Shown in pieces: positions 23,284 to 36,800 of a DNA stretch of 64,000 bases. Below the pieces are notes generated by a model. It worked only from the letters and a program-made list of their open reading frames with translations, had not been told where the DNA came from and did no database searches. Source of the stretch: Klebsormidium nitens (Eukaryota > Streptophyta > Klebsormidiophyceae > Klebsormidiales > Klebsormidiaceae); NCBI GenBank assembly GCA_000708835.1, contig DF237300.1, positions 872 to 64,871 of the forward strand, written 5' to 3'. A program made the translations under genes and the position numbers. Each line of letters starts with the position of its first letter. The first letter of the stretch is position 1.

Positions 23284-26200
23284 ATGCTGACCCCAGTTGC
23301 GGAGAGCTCCATGGAGAGCGAAGTAGAGGAGGGCCTTTCCCCCAGAACCTCTGAACAGTCCGAAATTACAACTTCCGCCAGCTACGTCAGCGGCTTTCAG
23401 CGGGCCTCCCTTGATGGACAGCGGACCGCGCACCGACACCATAGCGTAGGAGAAGAGGCGGTGCGGGAATTTATCGAGATCAACCAGAAAGAAGCGTCCA
23501 AGATTGAGCATGAACAGGAGCCGGGATGCGGAATCATCGACTTCTATGGGTGAGGGTTTTGCAGATCTGAGGGTTTATTAGAGAGTTCAGAAGGAAAGGT
23601 TAAGGGGTTTGTGGGTGCCGGCAGGGAGATTGTTTGGTTACTCTGATCAGCGGAGCTGGATTTCTCCGCACATAGTTCTTTGGTTAATTTCTGGAGAAAG
23701 ATCCCTCTTTTGAGCAATGGCTGGATCTGTTCAATCGATCCTGATAAACAGAAGAGATCTGTTGTGATGACCACCTTCGATCCAGAATTAAATGGTTTCT
23801 TAGTGTGAGCTCTGGCGTTGTTGAAAGGAGAAGTCTGTTGAAAAGCTACATGACAATGAAACGCTCAACCCGCTGGCAACAAAGCCATAGTCAAGGGCCT
23901 ACATCAAGGTCCTCTGTGTTATTTTCAAGTCTTGTCATAGGGAACCCGCTTTGTTGCAACCGTAAGAAGTGTCAAAAATATCAGTGCGAAATTTGCAAAG
24001 AGAGGCTGTCTTTGGAATCGTATCTAGACCAGTAGCAGTGATAGGGGGACCCCTGATGTCCACTTTTAAGGGCACAGCTGGGGATGTGTATTAGTGTGGG
24101 CACCTTTGGTCTGCCCATCAGTACTGATAAGCTCAAACTTCGTGCCGCACGACGCACTTAACAGCCCACGAATCTAAGTTGGGGCACGACGGTTCGCAGA
24201 CTGTTGAGCTCTGCACTGGGCGGAATCAGCCAGAGCCTTCAGAGATAAAAATCTCGCCCAAACTCCTTTACAGTATTGCAACCTGATGGGCACTGCTAGA
24301 AAAAGTGCCCAATTGAGGTCAAGTTAATAAAAACGTACTGTGAACCAGCAAAGGTGGTCTATGATCTATACTCAGATACTTCGGGTTGAAGATATGAATC
24401 TTTAGTGCAATATAAAGGTGGAGATACTCCGCACATACAGGTACGAGCCACGTGTCACTCGGCGAGTTTACCGGTCATGGACCGGATGTGTTGTCAGCCA
24501 CTTCAGCCTCATCGCGTTTTTGCTGGTGGTGTGCTATGGTGAGTCGTGCTGATGCTCCTATTCATTTGTGTAAGGAAGCCATCGCCCTTATTGTCAGAAT
24601 CAAATTTGTTCGGTGCAAGACTGATCCGGAATGACGACAGAAGTTGTGCCGTTGACATTGCGGTCAGATTATCGAAAAGCTATGGTCCAAGAATTGGCAC
24701 TAAACAGGCAGTTAGTAGAGAATTCTTAGTCGGCCAGCTTCAAGGCAAGAAGCAATAGCACCTTGGCAGCGGAAGTATCCCTGTGCCGGAGTCCCCTATC
24801 AGGGTCTTTCTTTGCCTCATGATCGAAGAGTCTTGCACCATCTTCGCCGAGACGGTCAAGCCGTCTGGCCCTTCCAACCTTGTCTGAGCGTCGTTTACGG
24901 AGAGAGAACTCGCAAGATTTTGCGCAATCACGCCGCAATGAAGTAACACAGGGCTAAAAACAAGATAGAGGGAAAGATTGCCAGGCTTTTTGGACTGGAT
25001 CAAATTGCAGGGCTGTAGGTACCGCTCACATCAGAAGCTTGTTCGGACGTTTGCAGCGTGTTGGCAGTATTGGGTGGTTCCGTTCCACGTCATTCTCGGC
25101 GAGACGGCGCTCAATCCAGACAATCAGATCACAGCAACAAGCGAGCCATCCTTGCCGAAAGTGAGTGCATGGGATTTCTTACACTCCGGAAAGTCATGCA
25201 AAAGTACAGCGTTTTCGTTGTTGTTAGAACTGGAGTTCCGTCAACCTTATCGGATCCCGGACCGGGCTTGCTCTTTGTCGCAAAAAGGAGATCGAACGGA
25301 CTATCTATGAGAGACTTGCAGCAATTGGATAATATCAGGTGCAATGACGGTCCCAATGAAACAGCTTTGAAAGAGACTGCGATTAGAAAGACGTCTTCCA
25401 CACGTGGCAGCACAAGCGGACGCGAGTGCGGTCTTGCTCCAACCTCGAATCAATGTGATTGCGCCAAAACCTGGCCGTCACGAAACAGGATTGTAGCCGT
25501 CCTCTTGGAAAGAAAATCCTCCAAGAGAGCCGCACAAGGGTTTTGAATATCCGAAGAGACGTCTCTCTCTGATACAGCTTGTGAGTTCTGCCCCGAAAGA
25601 GAAGGGTGACACATACAGCCGGCGAACCTACTTTCAAACGCTCAAGCAGAGTATACTCAAATAATCCGCATCGATTGAGCTTGATACAAAGGCTATCGTT
25701 CAGTGCTTATCGATCATGATTTCTTGACATCTACTCCGTTCTGACTTTGCCACGAGGTGCTAAACTGTCATCTTACTGTTAGTCCTTGCTTCTTCTTTCG
25801 TCTCCTGACCTGCCGCCCTCTCGTCTTGCCACGTGGCAGATCGGCCTGGATTTCCGGCTCGCCAACGGCTCCAGCTTCTTCGACCCCTCCTACCTGACGT
25901 ACGCCTTTGCGTTGAAGACGATTTACTACCAGGACAAGCTACCGCGAGCTACCGTCAAACTTAACTACTCACGGTGCGCATTCACATCCGCGGACGGAGG
26001 CCCTGTCGTGGCGACGGCCATGTGTCCCGACGAGTCGATCGTCGTCCTCCAGGTGAGAGACAGGGCCTTCCATCGAACAGAACGGCTGTGCCGTACCAAC
26101 CGTTGCGCGTTGGCGTTCAGCGCAAACAAATGGCGAACCAGAGCACTTGCGTGGTCATCAGCTCAGGACGTAATTTGTCCGACCCTCAATTACACAATGA

Positions 26201-29200
26201 AAGCTCATCAAGGGTTTGCTTCTGAAGGGAACCCCGTCAAGATAGACTACTTGCGACCCGCGTTCACACCTGGTGGCGTTCACACCTGGTGGCGTTCACA
26301 CCTGGTGGCGTTCACACCTGGTGGCGTTCACACCTGGTGGCGTTCCGCCCTCTGAACATGTTCTCTCCTCTCATGCAGGGCATATTTAGTAGCCCAGTTT
26401 ACAGCTACCTGCAGCTAGACATTACCCCGTGCATAAACTCCTCCTCTTCCCCAGTCGTCTGTCAGTCCTCGGCGGCAATCACCGCCCTCCTTGCGGGAGG
26501 AACGTCAGTAATCATGGGAGACGCAGCGAATCTCAACCTGAGGGACGTCACGGTGCCGGATAAGCTGACGGCCGTCACGACGTACACGTCGTTCCGGTAC
26601 GACTTGACCCCGGCGTTCTACCAAAAGGTGAGGGTTACTGCAGGGTTACTTTTCGGTACTGTGGGGTTAGAGTGCGTAAAGGTTTTGGCGCGTCAGGGGT
26701 TTGAAGAAGCCACATTTTGCATGCATGGACTGTGCTAGACAGAGGGGCAGTGTTCTTGGGTTCTCATGTTCTTGAACGCATGCTAAAGGCTCGCAGCCGA
26801 CCAGATTCCGTCTTAAAATCAGCTCTGGCTTGTGCGAACAAAGGGGCCTGATCCGCAATCCCTCTTTCTCAGCGTGTCCGCGCCCAGATCCTGCCTCCCG
26901 CTCCCGCTACAAAAAAGATTTTGAATTGGAGTTTGCGTCAAACTCGTCCACAATCAGCAATTCAAAAGTTCGGGCGCGGCACAAATCCCTGTTCGGTTTC
27001 GATGCACGAAATTGGCCGCTTGCCATTCCCGGGCTTTCCTTCTACGGGCTTTCTTTCTTAAGAGCCCCCGGCTTGTCCCGCCGGGGGGCGCTAAAGACAA
27101 CCGGGCGTCAGACCTTTTCGAGATTGTGGGTGTCACGCCTATCTTTTGTTGTCCCAGCGCGGACAGATTCGGTGCAAACACTTGTGACCTTGGAAATCAG
27201 CTTTCGGGCTCCCTGATTCGCTCCAAATACGTCGACCTACCATAAATGATTCCAAACAGCAGTTACGGTCTCTCAAGGTCCGAGAACAACCACATCAAGG
27301 AGAGCTGGACTTATCGTGCAAACAACGTCGGGAGTTTCAGACTAAGAAGACGTGTATTTCAATCCCGTAGGACCCGCTGCGCTGCAGGTTGACGTGTTGC
27401 TGACGCCGCGTGACATCACCAAGAAGAGCGCCGTGGTCGACATTGACCAGTGGCGGGAGCACGCGACGGACGTTTTCTTTTCGGGGGTGGTGCCCACGTT
27501 CACGGACCGGTCTGCCGCCAACCCCCTGATCCGGTACTACGTCAGGCTGGACACCGTGGCGCAGGAGATCGAACTAGAGCCGTACAAAAACTTTATGGAC
27601 CTCATGGAAATGCTGGTGAGGCGACCGGTTGAACCATTCCTTCAAATCGTTTGGCTTAGAGTGCACAGCGCGAAGTCTAGGGCCCTCGGATGCACACTCA
27701 CTTGGTGCCATGTGCTTCGTGAAGCCGATAGTATCTGTTTGTACAAGGCCCAACGGGCGATGATGAAACCGTCTCCCACTCTGAGCAGTTCTTGCTTTTG
27801 CCTGGCTTCTGAACCCCTTACGCTCAAACCAGATTGCCCTCTTGATTGCTTGTCACACGCTGAACGCACGTCTTAGGAAAGCAAGAACTTGCGCATCAGT
27901 GGCCTTTCAAGAACTTGAGAGGAAAAATAATCCGCTGCTTTCCGTTGCATTGTTCCCCAAATGCGTTTCTTTGTCCAGGGGTCTTTCAAAGCGCTTCTCG
28001 ACCTCCTCCTCGGCATCCCCCTCCGATACCTCAACAAATGGTTCTTCCTTCGCGAAGTCAAGAAAGAGGTGAGACACCCGTTCTGCAATAGCCGAAGCTT
28101 CTGACATCCCGCTTTTGTGAAGGGATTCGAAACGAAGCGTCCAGAGCCCATCGATTCGCCAAACAAAGATGAAAGGTTGGACGTGGCAACTATTCTTGGC
28201 TGACGTGAATGCTTCTTTGAAACCAGCAGTACGCTCGAGGTCCTTCCGATTTTCATCCTTTGCAAAATCCACTCGAATTCTGAACGGACTACCTTTCTGC
28301 GCAAGTCGACCGGCCTGCGCGCAGTACGAGCATTCCGTTCCGTCAGACAACTCCGTCCGTTTTCCTCAGGTCCGCCGCGGAGCGCTGCACACGGACATGC
28401 TCCTGCCCAACTCGAGCCAACCAAAGCCGCACCGCTTGCAATCGATAATGCGCCACATCCACACCGTGCGCCAGGGCGACTCCTTCCAGCGGCGTTCCGC
28501 CGGAACGCTGACGGCATTCCGCTCGAGCTTTAAGAAGGCCACGGGAGGCATCCGCCGGCTCTTCTCACCACCCCCGCCTGAGTCGCCGACGCGAATTCCG
28601 CTCCGCTCTCAGCGTGCGCGGAGCGCCTCGCCGGAATCTCCGCTTGTGGGATCGGCGGATCACTCTGTGTGGATCGATCCGCCGGAATCTGGGGAAACGA
28701 CGCGAATTGGGCGGATCGAATCGGGCGGGCGACGGGCACGCATCCGATTCGATTTGCCTTCAAGGGAAAGGAATTCCGATGAGGTAGCTTCCGCTGATCC
28801 GCTCGTTTTGCATTTCGGCCTAGGAACGAGTTCCGGAACACCCTCTCCCTCGGTTGACGTATTGAGCAGAAGCGCTCTCAGAGAGCGGAATCCGGCGGAG
28901 GACGGAAACGGAAAAAGCTTGCCTCTCGGGAGGGGTTTCACCGGGTCCTTAGAGGCATCGCCAATAACAAACCCGCTCTTCAATGATGACGAGAGCGACG
29001 TCAGGCAGAGCAGAGAAACGAGAGGGTCTGACGACATGAGCATGTGGCAAGTGAGACGTTCCGCGTTGAGAAGTTCCGCTCCGGAGGCCCTGCTGACGCA
29101 CGGAATGCCAGCTGACAGCGGAATCGAGTTGGAGAGTGAACGAGGGGCGGGGCGGGGCCTGACGTCAGGAATCGGTCAAGGGGGCAGTACGAAGATTGCT

Positions 29201-29233
29201 TATGTGCGGTCTAGCTTTTCTGGCGGATTTTAA
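23284..29233 (+). CDS. Predicted membrane protein with large lumenal/extracellular domain, 8 exons
   Basis: Exons: 23284-23549, 24441-24538, 25057-25160, 25840-26052, 26379-26627, 27388-27615, 27979-28068 and 28370-29233. All introns are GT-AG and phases are consistent, giving about 703 aa. Residues 1-88 are acidic and disordered, ending CGIIDFYG. The second exon encodes VYRSWTGCVVSHFSLIAFLL and continues into VVCYACWQYWVVPF, a long hydrophobic stretch (about 104-134) that is a likely transmembrane segment. Residues 135-386 form a domain with paired Cys (YSRCAFT.., ATAMCPDE, DITPCINSS..VVCQS), beta-rich and likely non-cytosolic. Around 380-410 a second hydrophobic or amphipathic stretch (ALLDLLLGIPLRYLNKWFFL) may return to the cytosol. 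The last exon encodes a 287-aa basic Ser/Pro/Arg-rich tail. The FYG plus TM opening recalls uncharacterised two-TM proteins of protists and algae, but I cannot name a family. The second exon was found by its phase and hydrophobicity. Confidence 0.78.
26262..26341 (+). repeat. 16-bp tandem repeat, five copies, in an intron
   Basis: Five perfect copies of GTTCACACCTGGTGGC lie in intron 4 of the membrane-protein gene, ending 37 bp before the acceptor AG of exon 5. The lack of any substitution between copies suggests recent expansion or ongoing homogenisation. Confidence 0.95.
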
Positions 29234-30809
29234 TCAAGTCCAGAAGATGGATGGAATCTGGTTATGTAGAATTAGTAAGCTAGAACAAAGACGTAATATC
29301 AAATCCTACAAATGCTGATCGTAAGTCAGCATACCACGTCATATAGCCCTCCAGTACTCAGACGAACGTACATCACAGTTGATAGATATACGTGTCGTGC
29401 TGAAATGGCATACACATAAAGTACTAGCCCTCTTAAGCTTACTACTGTTGAAGCCTGACGACATGCTCGTAACTTCGAAATCGTTAGGCCTAGAGGGTTC
29501 GCTCAAGTCACGTAGCAACTTTCTTTGTTGAGAAGAGACAAGGTGCGCGCGACGTGTTGACGATGCAAATTAGAGTGTCGCTTCTTGCCCGTTAAGGACG
29601 TAAGAGTGAGCGGGCTTCATTTCCCAGCTCGAAGCCAACCTTAAAGTGAGAGTCGGATTTTATAAGCACACTAGTGAGACTGAGTCCTGAGGAAGGCTGG
29701 AGGAAGGCTCGAAAAGGCCAACTCTGAGCCGTCCGATAAATCATTCAACTCGGTGGTTGAGACCGTCCAATGTCCAGGTGCACTCGCGAGTGCGGACGCC
29801 CACTTTAAGCTCGAAGCTTGTCTCTCGTGGGGAGAAAGCTCCTTCGGTGATTTTGCAACTCGCGAGGCAAGACGATCCAATAAAACTGAGCATGACATGA
29901 CGACAACTTTGGACAACTCCTCGGAATCTCACCATCTGCATAATGTAAGGCAATTTCCTGGCGGTCACACTGGACGGTAGACGGTGACGTGGAAGGCACG
30001 TGTAACAGCCACCAGTTCTAATTACGCGGCACAGACATGGAATCATGAACCTGGATAACGCGAGACTCTAATAGTAAATGTGGCCCGTCGTTCTTATTGG
30101 ACTTCTTTTTGCTCACCGTAGTAGCTAATACATCTGATTGCAGCTCTTCCACGCAGTCATTCCCGTGATCGAGTCCCGACCTAGATGCGGAAGGGCGTCG
30201 AGTATGCCGCATTGGATTGCTAGTTTCGATCCATAACCCACCAGAGGAGACGTCCATATTTCTGAGGGAAGTACTTAATTCTCGCTGCCGATCCGCTTGG
30301 TCCGATCGATGCACTGGAGGACAGGTTTGAGTCTTACTGGAGTATTAGTCGGAGCGACTTACCTTCTTCTCGGCCATGTTGAGCAGCTGTGGCTGAGATT
30401 TTTGCTAGCATTTGCTAGCATTAGTTGATTTAGCCACCTTCACAGTCTTTCTCTGTTAGCCCTGTGCCATCTAGGAGTTCAATCTACGGCCCGAATGTGT
30501 CAATCGAAGATCGGACGGGTAGAAAGCTTGCAAATAAAAATGTGAAGCAACTGGGGAAATACCGAGCGCTTATGTAACGCAGAGGAGTAAGCATTGCCGG
30601 TCATGCTGAGGAATGGAATTCAATGCTGCTGGCAAAGACCACCTTCGTATGTCGAAAAGTTACGAGATAATATAAATCTTAAAACAAGTACTAGAAGTGG
30701 CAAGCCTAAATTTAGCACAGGATCAGCTCTGGAAATTCTGGTCTGGACAATTCAGAGTCACTCCAGCTGAAGCCTGCATGAGCGTTTGCCATTGGAGTTC
30801 TGGACAAGA
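29234..30809. other. Intergenic region
   Basis: The region lies between the membrane-protein gene and the TFIIF-alpha gene, both on the plus strand. It should contain the 3' UTR of the first and the promoter of the second. No coding exon, RNA gene or clear mobile element was recognised. A short direct repeat (TTTGCTAGCA twice) sits at about 30400-30420. Confidence 0.45.
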
Positions 30810-33800
30810 ATGGCCGCCATGAATGACCTGGTGCCTCTCGGGCGCCCCAAGACGAAGCACAACGCTCTGGGGGGCTTTGGAGCGCAGAGAACAGGCACGG
30901 TCAAGCCTAAAGAGGAGAGCAAGCCGCCACCTCAGCTGCCACCTTTGCAGCAATTGGGGCCTGCATGTGAGCGGTGTGGTGTCAGCAAGGACCTGTACGG
31001 AAGCCAGTGTGGCCACTTGACACTGTGCCAGGCCTGCGGGAAGGCACTGAAGCTGGAGGGAGCTCCCTGCAAAAGCTGCGGAGAGAAACTGGACAAGCTG
31101 GTCAGAGTGAGGCAGCGGACTCGTTAAATCCAGAGAGCAATGATGGTCAGCTTGAGGCAGCATTGATCATTATCTCCTGTAGAAAAACTAAGTCCCCGAA
31201 TCAGGATTCCTTTGCAACGTAGGCAAAGCTGCGGCCGCCTTGCGCCATGGCTGTCTCTTTCAGAAGGCATGCTCTATACTCAAAGAGTGGCTGTACTGCC
31301 TATGATTGGGTGTCATTTGTTCGTACAACTGCTACTGCAAGGCCCACAGCTTCTCTCCACTCGTGTTTGTCGATGACAAGGCAGCCAATTATGGTGAACG
31401 CAAAACCCGCCATTTTCACTGGTGTTCTTTCTGCATTGTTGCAGAACAATTGTTGGACAGCCCCTTGCTTGTAGAGTCACCGATGGTTTTGGCCTTCTGG
31501 ACCCCATCTCCCCCCCGCTCACAAGACAGTCACTTCTGGTTGGTTTGAAGCTCGGGGTCTGTTCAGATGCTTGTAAACATCTAGAATGAATTGGAAAAAC
31601 CGTTTAAGAAGGGACTGATTGCTTAGTGTATCTGCAGGAGTCCAATCTTTCCTCCACGTGTTGAACCCAGAGCCAGATCAGAAACGATCAGCTCCCTTGA
31701 ATACACGCTTCTCTCTGTTCTCTGCCATCTCCTTGAGAAACTACTTCCCCTGTGCCTACAACCCTGCAGCTCCTTCAGATGGGCTTAACCAGATTTCCGG
31801 ACGAGTAGAATCGACCAGAAAAAGTGGAGCAAGTTACGGAATTTCGTCGATACCTGCAGGAGTATGCCATTTCCTCTATCCACCACCCGCGCAGCCACTT
31901 CATCGCAAAGTACCCCGACGGATCAACGCCACCCCCCCTGAACAACCGCAAGCGCTGGTTCATGCAGCGGGACGCGCCGGACGGCCGTCCAACCGGGCCC
32001 GACGCACGTGAGAAGCTTAAAGGTCTCCGGTGGATAATGGGGGACATGACTGAGAAGAATATCTTTAAAGGTTCCCTGGAGGGCGGTCAGCAGGCCAGCT
32101 ACATGGCACTCATCATGGCCGACAACAAGCTGACGACCTTCCCAATCTCGTCATGGTACGTGGGGCGATGAGGTTCTGGTTGTGTGCGAATGGATGGGAT
32201 GTCTACGTGTTCATCTCGCTTGGCTACTGTGTTCATTGGGTTGGAACTGCATACCCTGTGAGTTACAGGTGATGCATGTCTTATGCCTTAACGAGCTCTT
32301 CCATGGAATCTTCAGTTGTCTCTTGAAATTTCTACCAGAATTGGGAAAGCGAAATTCGGAAAGCCTTTTATCCCGAGTTTGCAGCCGGGCCCCGACTTTC
32401 TCGTGAGTTTTCCTGAAATATTGCACGTGATATGTCCCTCACTTCTGGTTTTGAGGACCCGTTCAAGGTTGCCTGATTTAGGAGAGGCTGTGCATGTGAT
32501 TCAAGAGCATATCCCGAAGAAGCATTGGAACTACGACTGCAATAGCTGCGCTGACAACGATAGGCGTCAGCTTCGAGTCATACATGTAGAACTTCTGCAG
32601 ACTTGAGGATCAGTGTCGTTCAAATTTTGGTTTGTTGCATCAAAGGAGAGTCACAGGAGCAGCTATCCAGGTTTAATATTGCAGTTACAGTATTGGATGA
32701 ACGCTTTCCTTGCCCCAGGTACAATTTCCGCCACCAGATCAGCCTCAAGACGCGCACGCTCGAGGAAGCCGAAGAGCACATGAAGCGGCGCGAGCAAAGC
32801 TCCACCACTTACCAGCAATGGATGCTCCGCACCGCCAATTCGGGCACCGGCGCGTTTCCCGTGCAAAACGGGGGGGGCGCCGGCAGGGGAACGGTGCCGA
32901 GGGAAGAGGGGGGGGCGGTGAGCGATGACGACGGACAGGAGGATGCGCGCAGGACACGGCCGGCGAGGCGGGACGAGGACGGGGATGAAGAGGCGGGGCG
33001 GGTGAGGGGCTTTTTGGTTTGGTTTTCTGGTGACTCAAGCCAGAGCAAGCTAGCTGGATTATTCTTGGAGGAGTGGGGCCAACCAAAGCGGGGAACCAAG
33101 TATCGGGCTGACACCTTAATCATTTGAAGAAGTTTTCTGTTTCCCTTTTTTTAATTCGGCTCTCGACTCGGATATCGTTTCTCCTTTGCTAGATTGCACC
33201 TATCAAAGCAGTCTTGATTGGGAAGTGCAGGCAACTTTTTGGCCAATAGAAGCTCTCGACGGACTTGTCTTCGATCTCAATCAATGAGAACCCGGTCGCA
33301 ATCAAGGATCCCCGCTCGCAACCCCATGTCAGCGTCTTCTTTTCCGGCCGTGGTGTCTGAACGGGCCCCAAAGCTTAGCCTATCCATCCGGAACGTTGGA
33401 AGCGCAGCAAAATGAAGCGTTCCATGTTCCAGTCCCTTTAAAACAGGAATAAAAAGCATCTAGATCCGATTGATAGAGCGTGAGGGGCTCAAGCCTCTTG
33501 TCCGCTCTTATTCTCCTGAGAACTCCAGATTGCAAAGAGACCTACCGCATGGGTAGGTCCTGAATTTCGCTTTGCTCAAAGGGAGGGAGCGTTAATATGT
33601 GGTGAAGATGAAGGTATGAGAAGGTCTGGTCGAAACACGGACTCTGAAGAGGCCCTGTCAGACGGGTGAGTAACAGGTGGGAGCTTTGCTTTCGATCCGC
33701 AGGGCAAGGACTGGGAGCACGACAGGAGTTTCCCACGAGAACAGTCCCTCGAGCTGCTATTCTCGATACTTTCTGTCAGAGACAGGAGACCTTCACGCCC

Positions 33801-36800
33801 TAAGAACGATTTTTGATCTGCTACGTTCAAGACGGGGGCGGTTCTAAATAGTGGTATTTTGAAGAGGCCTCGTCAGACTGCCGCGAGACGGCGGATAAAT
33901 TTTTGGTCCTGCGCAGGGTGAGGATTGGGAACACGATAAGGCCTTTTCAGGAAAGCTGTCTTTCGACCTGCTAGTCGTGATACTTTTTCGAAAGACGGCA
34001 AAAGTTTTATGCCATAAGGTCGACCTTCGATCTGCACAATAATTTCGTGCATATGCCTCGTCAGAGCCCAGAGAAACGGGGAACAATGATCGCGGTTCCT
34101 GTGCAGGGCAAGGACTGGGTGCACGTCGAAGCGTAACTTTAAAGGATGCCTTGACAGCAAACAGATTTCCGTAAGGCCTTGTTCGAAAGGGAAGTAACAG
34201 GTGGGAGTTTTGCTTTTCGTTTGCAGGGGGAGGACTGGGAGCACGACGAGGCCTTTTCGGACGACGACGAGGCGCCTGGGACCGGCGAGCCGGAAGAGCG
34301 GGAGGAGCAAGAGCAGGACAAGAAGGCACCGCCACCGAAAGAGATGCAGGTGGGGCACAGCTGCACACTTGCAACCAATGTCGTTTCTTTGTATCTATGT
34401 TCTCTTGTCATTCTTCTGCAGGACTAGATTGTTGTTTACCTAATCTGGAAGGTTAGATCAAAAAGGCGCCGCCACCGTAAGAGATGCAGGTCAGGGTCAA
34501 TGTCAAGATTTGCAGCCTATGTATGTCCCACAACACGCAGCTGGAGTGGCAGCAGAGCGACGGCGAAGTTTATTGCAGATATTAGGGTTGCCGTAGGCAG
34601 TGTTCATTGAATGCCTGTTTCGTCGACCAGATTCAATTAGAAATATTTGACTTGGGCGCCGGAGGATCTGGGGGTAGCGCGGCTGCCGATCGTGAGCCTC
34701 TCACGTTCAAGCATTTTATCCAGGTGATTTCGCTGCAGAAGCCAGAAAGACATGTTCAAATCAGTCGCCATGTTGCTGTACAAATCGGAGGGAAGCGTAA
34801 CAGTAGAACGGCTGTTAGTTGTCAGTGTCAAGAGCTTCTTAGGCATCGACTTTTCGTGAAGTTCGCCAAAGAAGTTACACAGGAGCGTTTGGCTCGGTCG
34901 CTGAAACGCAGGAGGAGTCGGAGGGCCATAGCAGCGGCTGTCACGTGTGAGTTTTCGTTTCTAGGCAATTATTTTATTGGATTCAAAAGATCCTGAACGC
35001 GGAAGTTCTGCAGATATGTTCAACTCGGTCGTCGAATTGCAGGAGGAGTTGGAGGGGCAGCGCAGCGACAGCGAGGGCGAGGGCAGCGGCGAGGGCAAGC
35101 AGCTGCAACGGCTGCTCAAAGAGACGGGAGAAGGGGACGACGACGAAGAAGAGGAAGAAGAGGAGGATGAAGACGAGGAGGTGGGGCAGCCTTTTCTATT
35201 GACATCATCTCCAATTCCTAACCTTGCCGCTCTGTAAAAAATCCAGGTATGGCTCTGATTCAAGCTTTTGTGAGCGCTCGAAATCCTGAATCTCTGCGTC
35301 TTCAGAAGCTTTGGGGCCAAAACACGAGGCGGGGCTTTTGTTATGAAAACTGGTGTCATCAACCGTTCTGCAGGAGAACGAGGACCTGCTAGAAAAGATC
35401 GGCGCGCTCGGCGCGGGAGCGGAATCGCGGCCGGCGCCGAAAGCGCGCGAGGCTTCCGTCGAGCCCGGGGCCGGAGCGGGCCCCAGCGGACGGCCGGGCA
35501 CGGCGGGGGGCAAGCGGAAGGATATGGCGGGACCCCCCCAGGCCGCGCAGAAGAAGCAGAAAGTGGAGACGGCACCGGTGAGAAACTTTTAGGTGCTGGG
35601 CTGTGATGCTGACTGGTATGGCAAGAAGGGGAGGCGTTCGGGAATGGGTTCTGGTTCGTTCTGAATATGTGCCCGGGGGATGTTCTGTGTTTGGTTGCTT
35701 GCTTGTCACCTGCGGTTTGAGAGTTGGTCATGAGGAGTTCGCAAACTTAGAGCTTGGAAAGCAAATGTAAGATGAAATTGCATGATCTTGCAGACTGTCT
35801 CTTCGCAAGATTCCCCACTGAAATGAACTGTTTGGTACATGCGAAAACAGAATCTGGGGAGGTTGCTGTAGGGGACTGGGATTGTAGAATTGTCGCTTCA
35901 GGTAGTCCCTCATTAGGGGCCTTAGTCACTAAGTAAGATAACCTTTTGGGATGTTGCTGATGTATTACGCTGGGAACTCTGCTGCTGCCGCCTTGACTCC
36001 TGTCGAAACACCCTAAGCTCAACGCCCTCTCTAGCCGTCCCTTCAGCTTCTGATGCCCTGGACCTCCGGTCGCAATTTCCTCGCGAGAGCAAAGGCAAGC
36101 CCGCAGCTGGTCCAACGCGAAAGCAGTTCGTCCCTTAGAGGGACACCAGTCCAACCGCCCTTCCAATCATTCATACCTTTTCGCGTATACCAAAGCAGCG
36201 CCAACATACCTAGAAGGAACACATTCAGGGACTGTGTTGAGCTTACACCGCCCCCCGATGGCGGTTGGATCCCCTCTTCCAATCTTGAGAAGAACTGCTC
36301 AAATCACGTCTTCGTTGCCCCGCAGAAACCTCCGGTCGCCGCCCCAGCCGGCCCGAGCAAACCGCCGGCGGCCGCGCCGAAGGCCGCGGAGAAGCCGGCC
36401 AACCCGCGCATGCTGACGGTGGAGTTCCTGAAGGAGACGCTGCGGGAGACGGGGCCTATGACGCTGAAAGACTTGCTGGCGCTGCTCAAGAAGAGGAACT
36501 GCAACCCGCAAACCAAAGAGGTGGGCACGTGCTCGAGTTTTTGGTTTCTGGGGTTTTGGGTTTCCAGGGTTTGGTAGTAGGGTTCTAAATGGAGACGCTG
36601 CAAGTGACCGGGCCCACAACGCTGAAGGAGCTGCTGGCACGACTCAAAAAGAGGAAGTGCAACCCGCAGACCAGAGAGGTGGGCGAAGGGCTTTCATCCT
36701 TAATCCACTGTCTTCACTTCCATTTTATCCGAAAATGTCGACTCTGCGCTTTTATGTTGGTCGGGTGCTGGGGGACAGACGCTGCGGAAGTCCCCTGACG

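Noticed and set aside
34961-35731. 256-codon minus-strand open frame
   Set aside because: It is antisense to TFIIF-alpha exons 5 and 6. The poly-Ser run is the complement of the Glu/Asp-coding tract.
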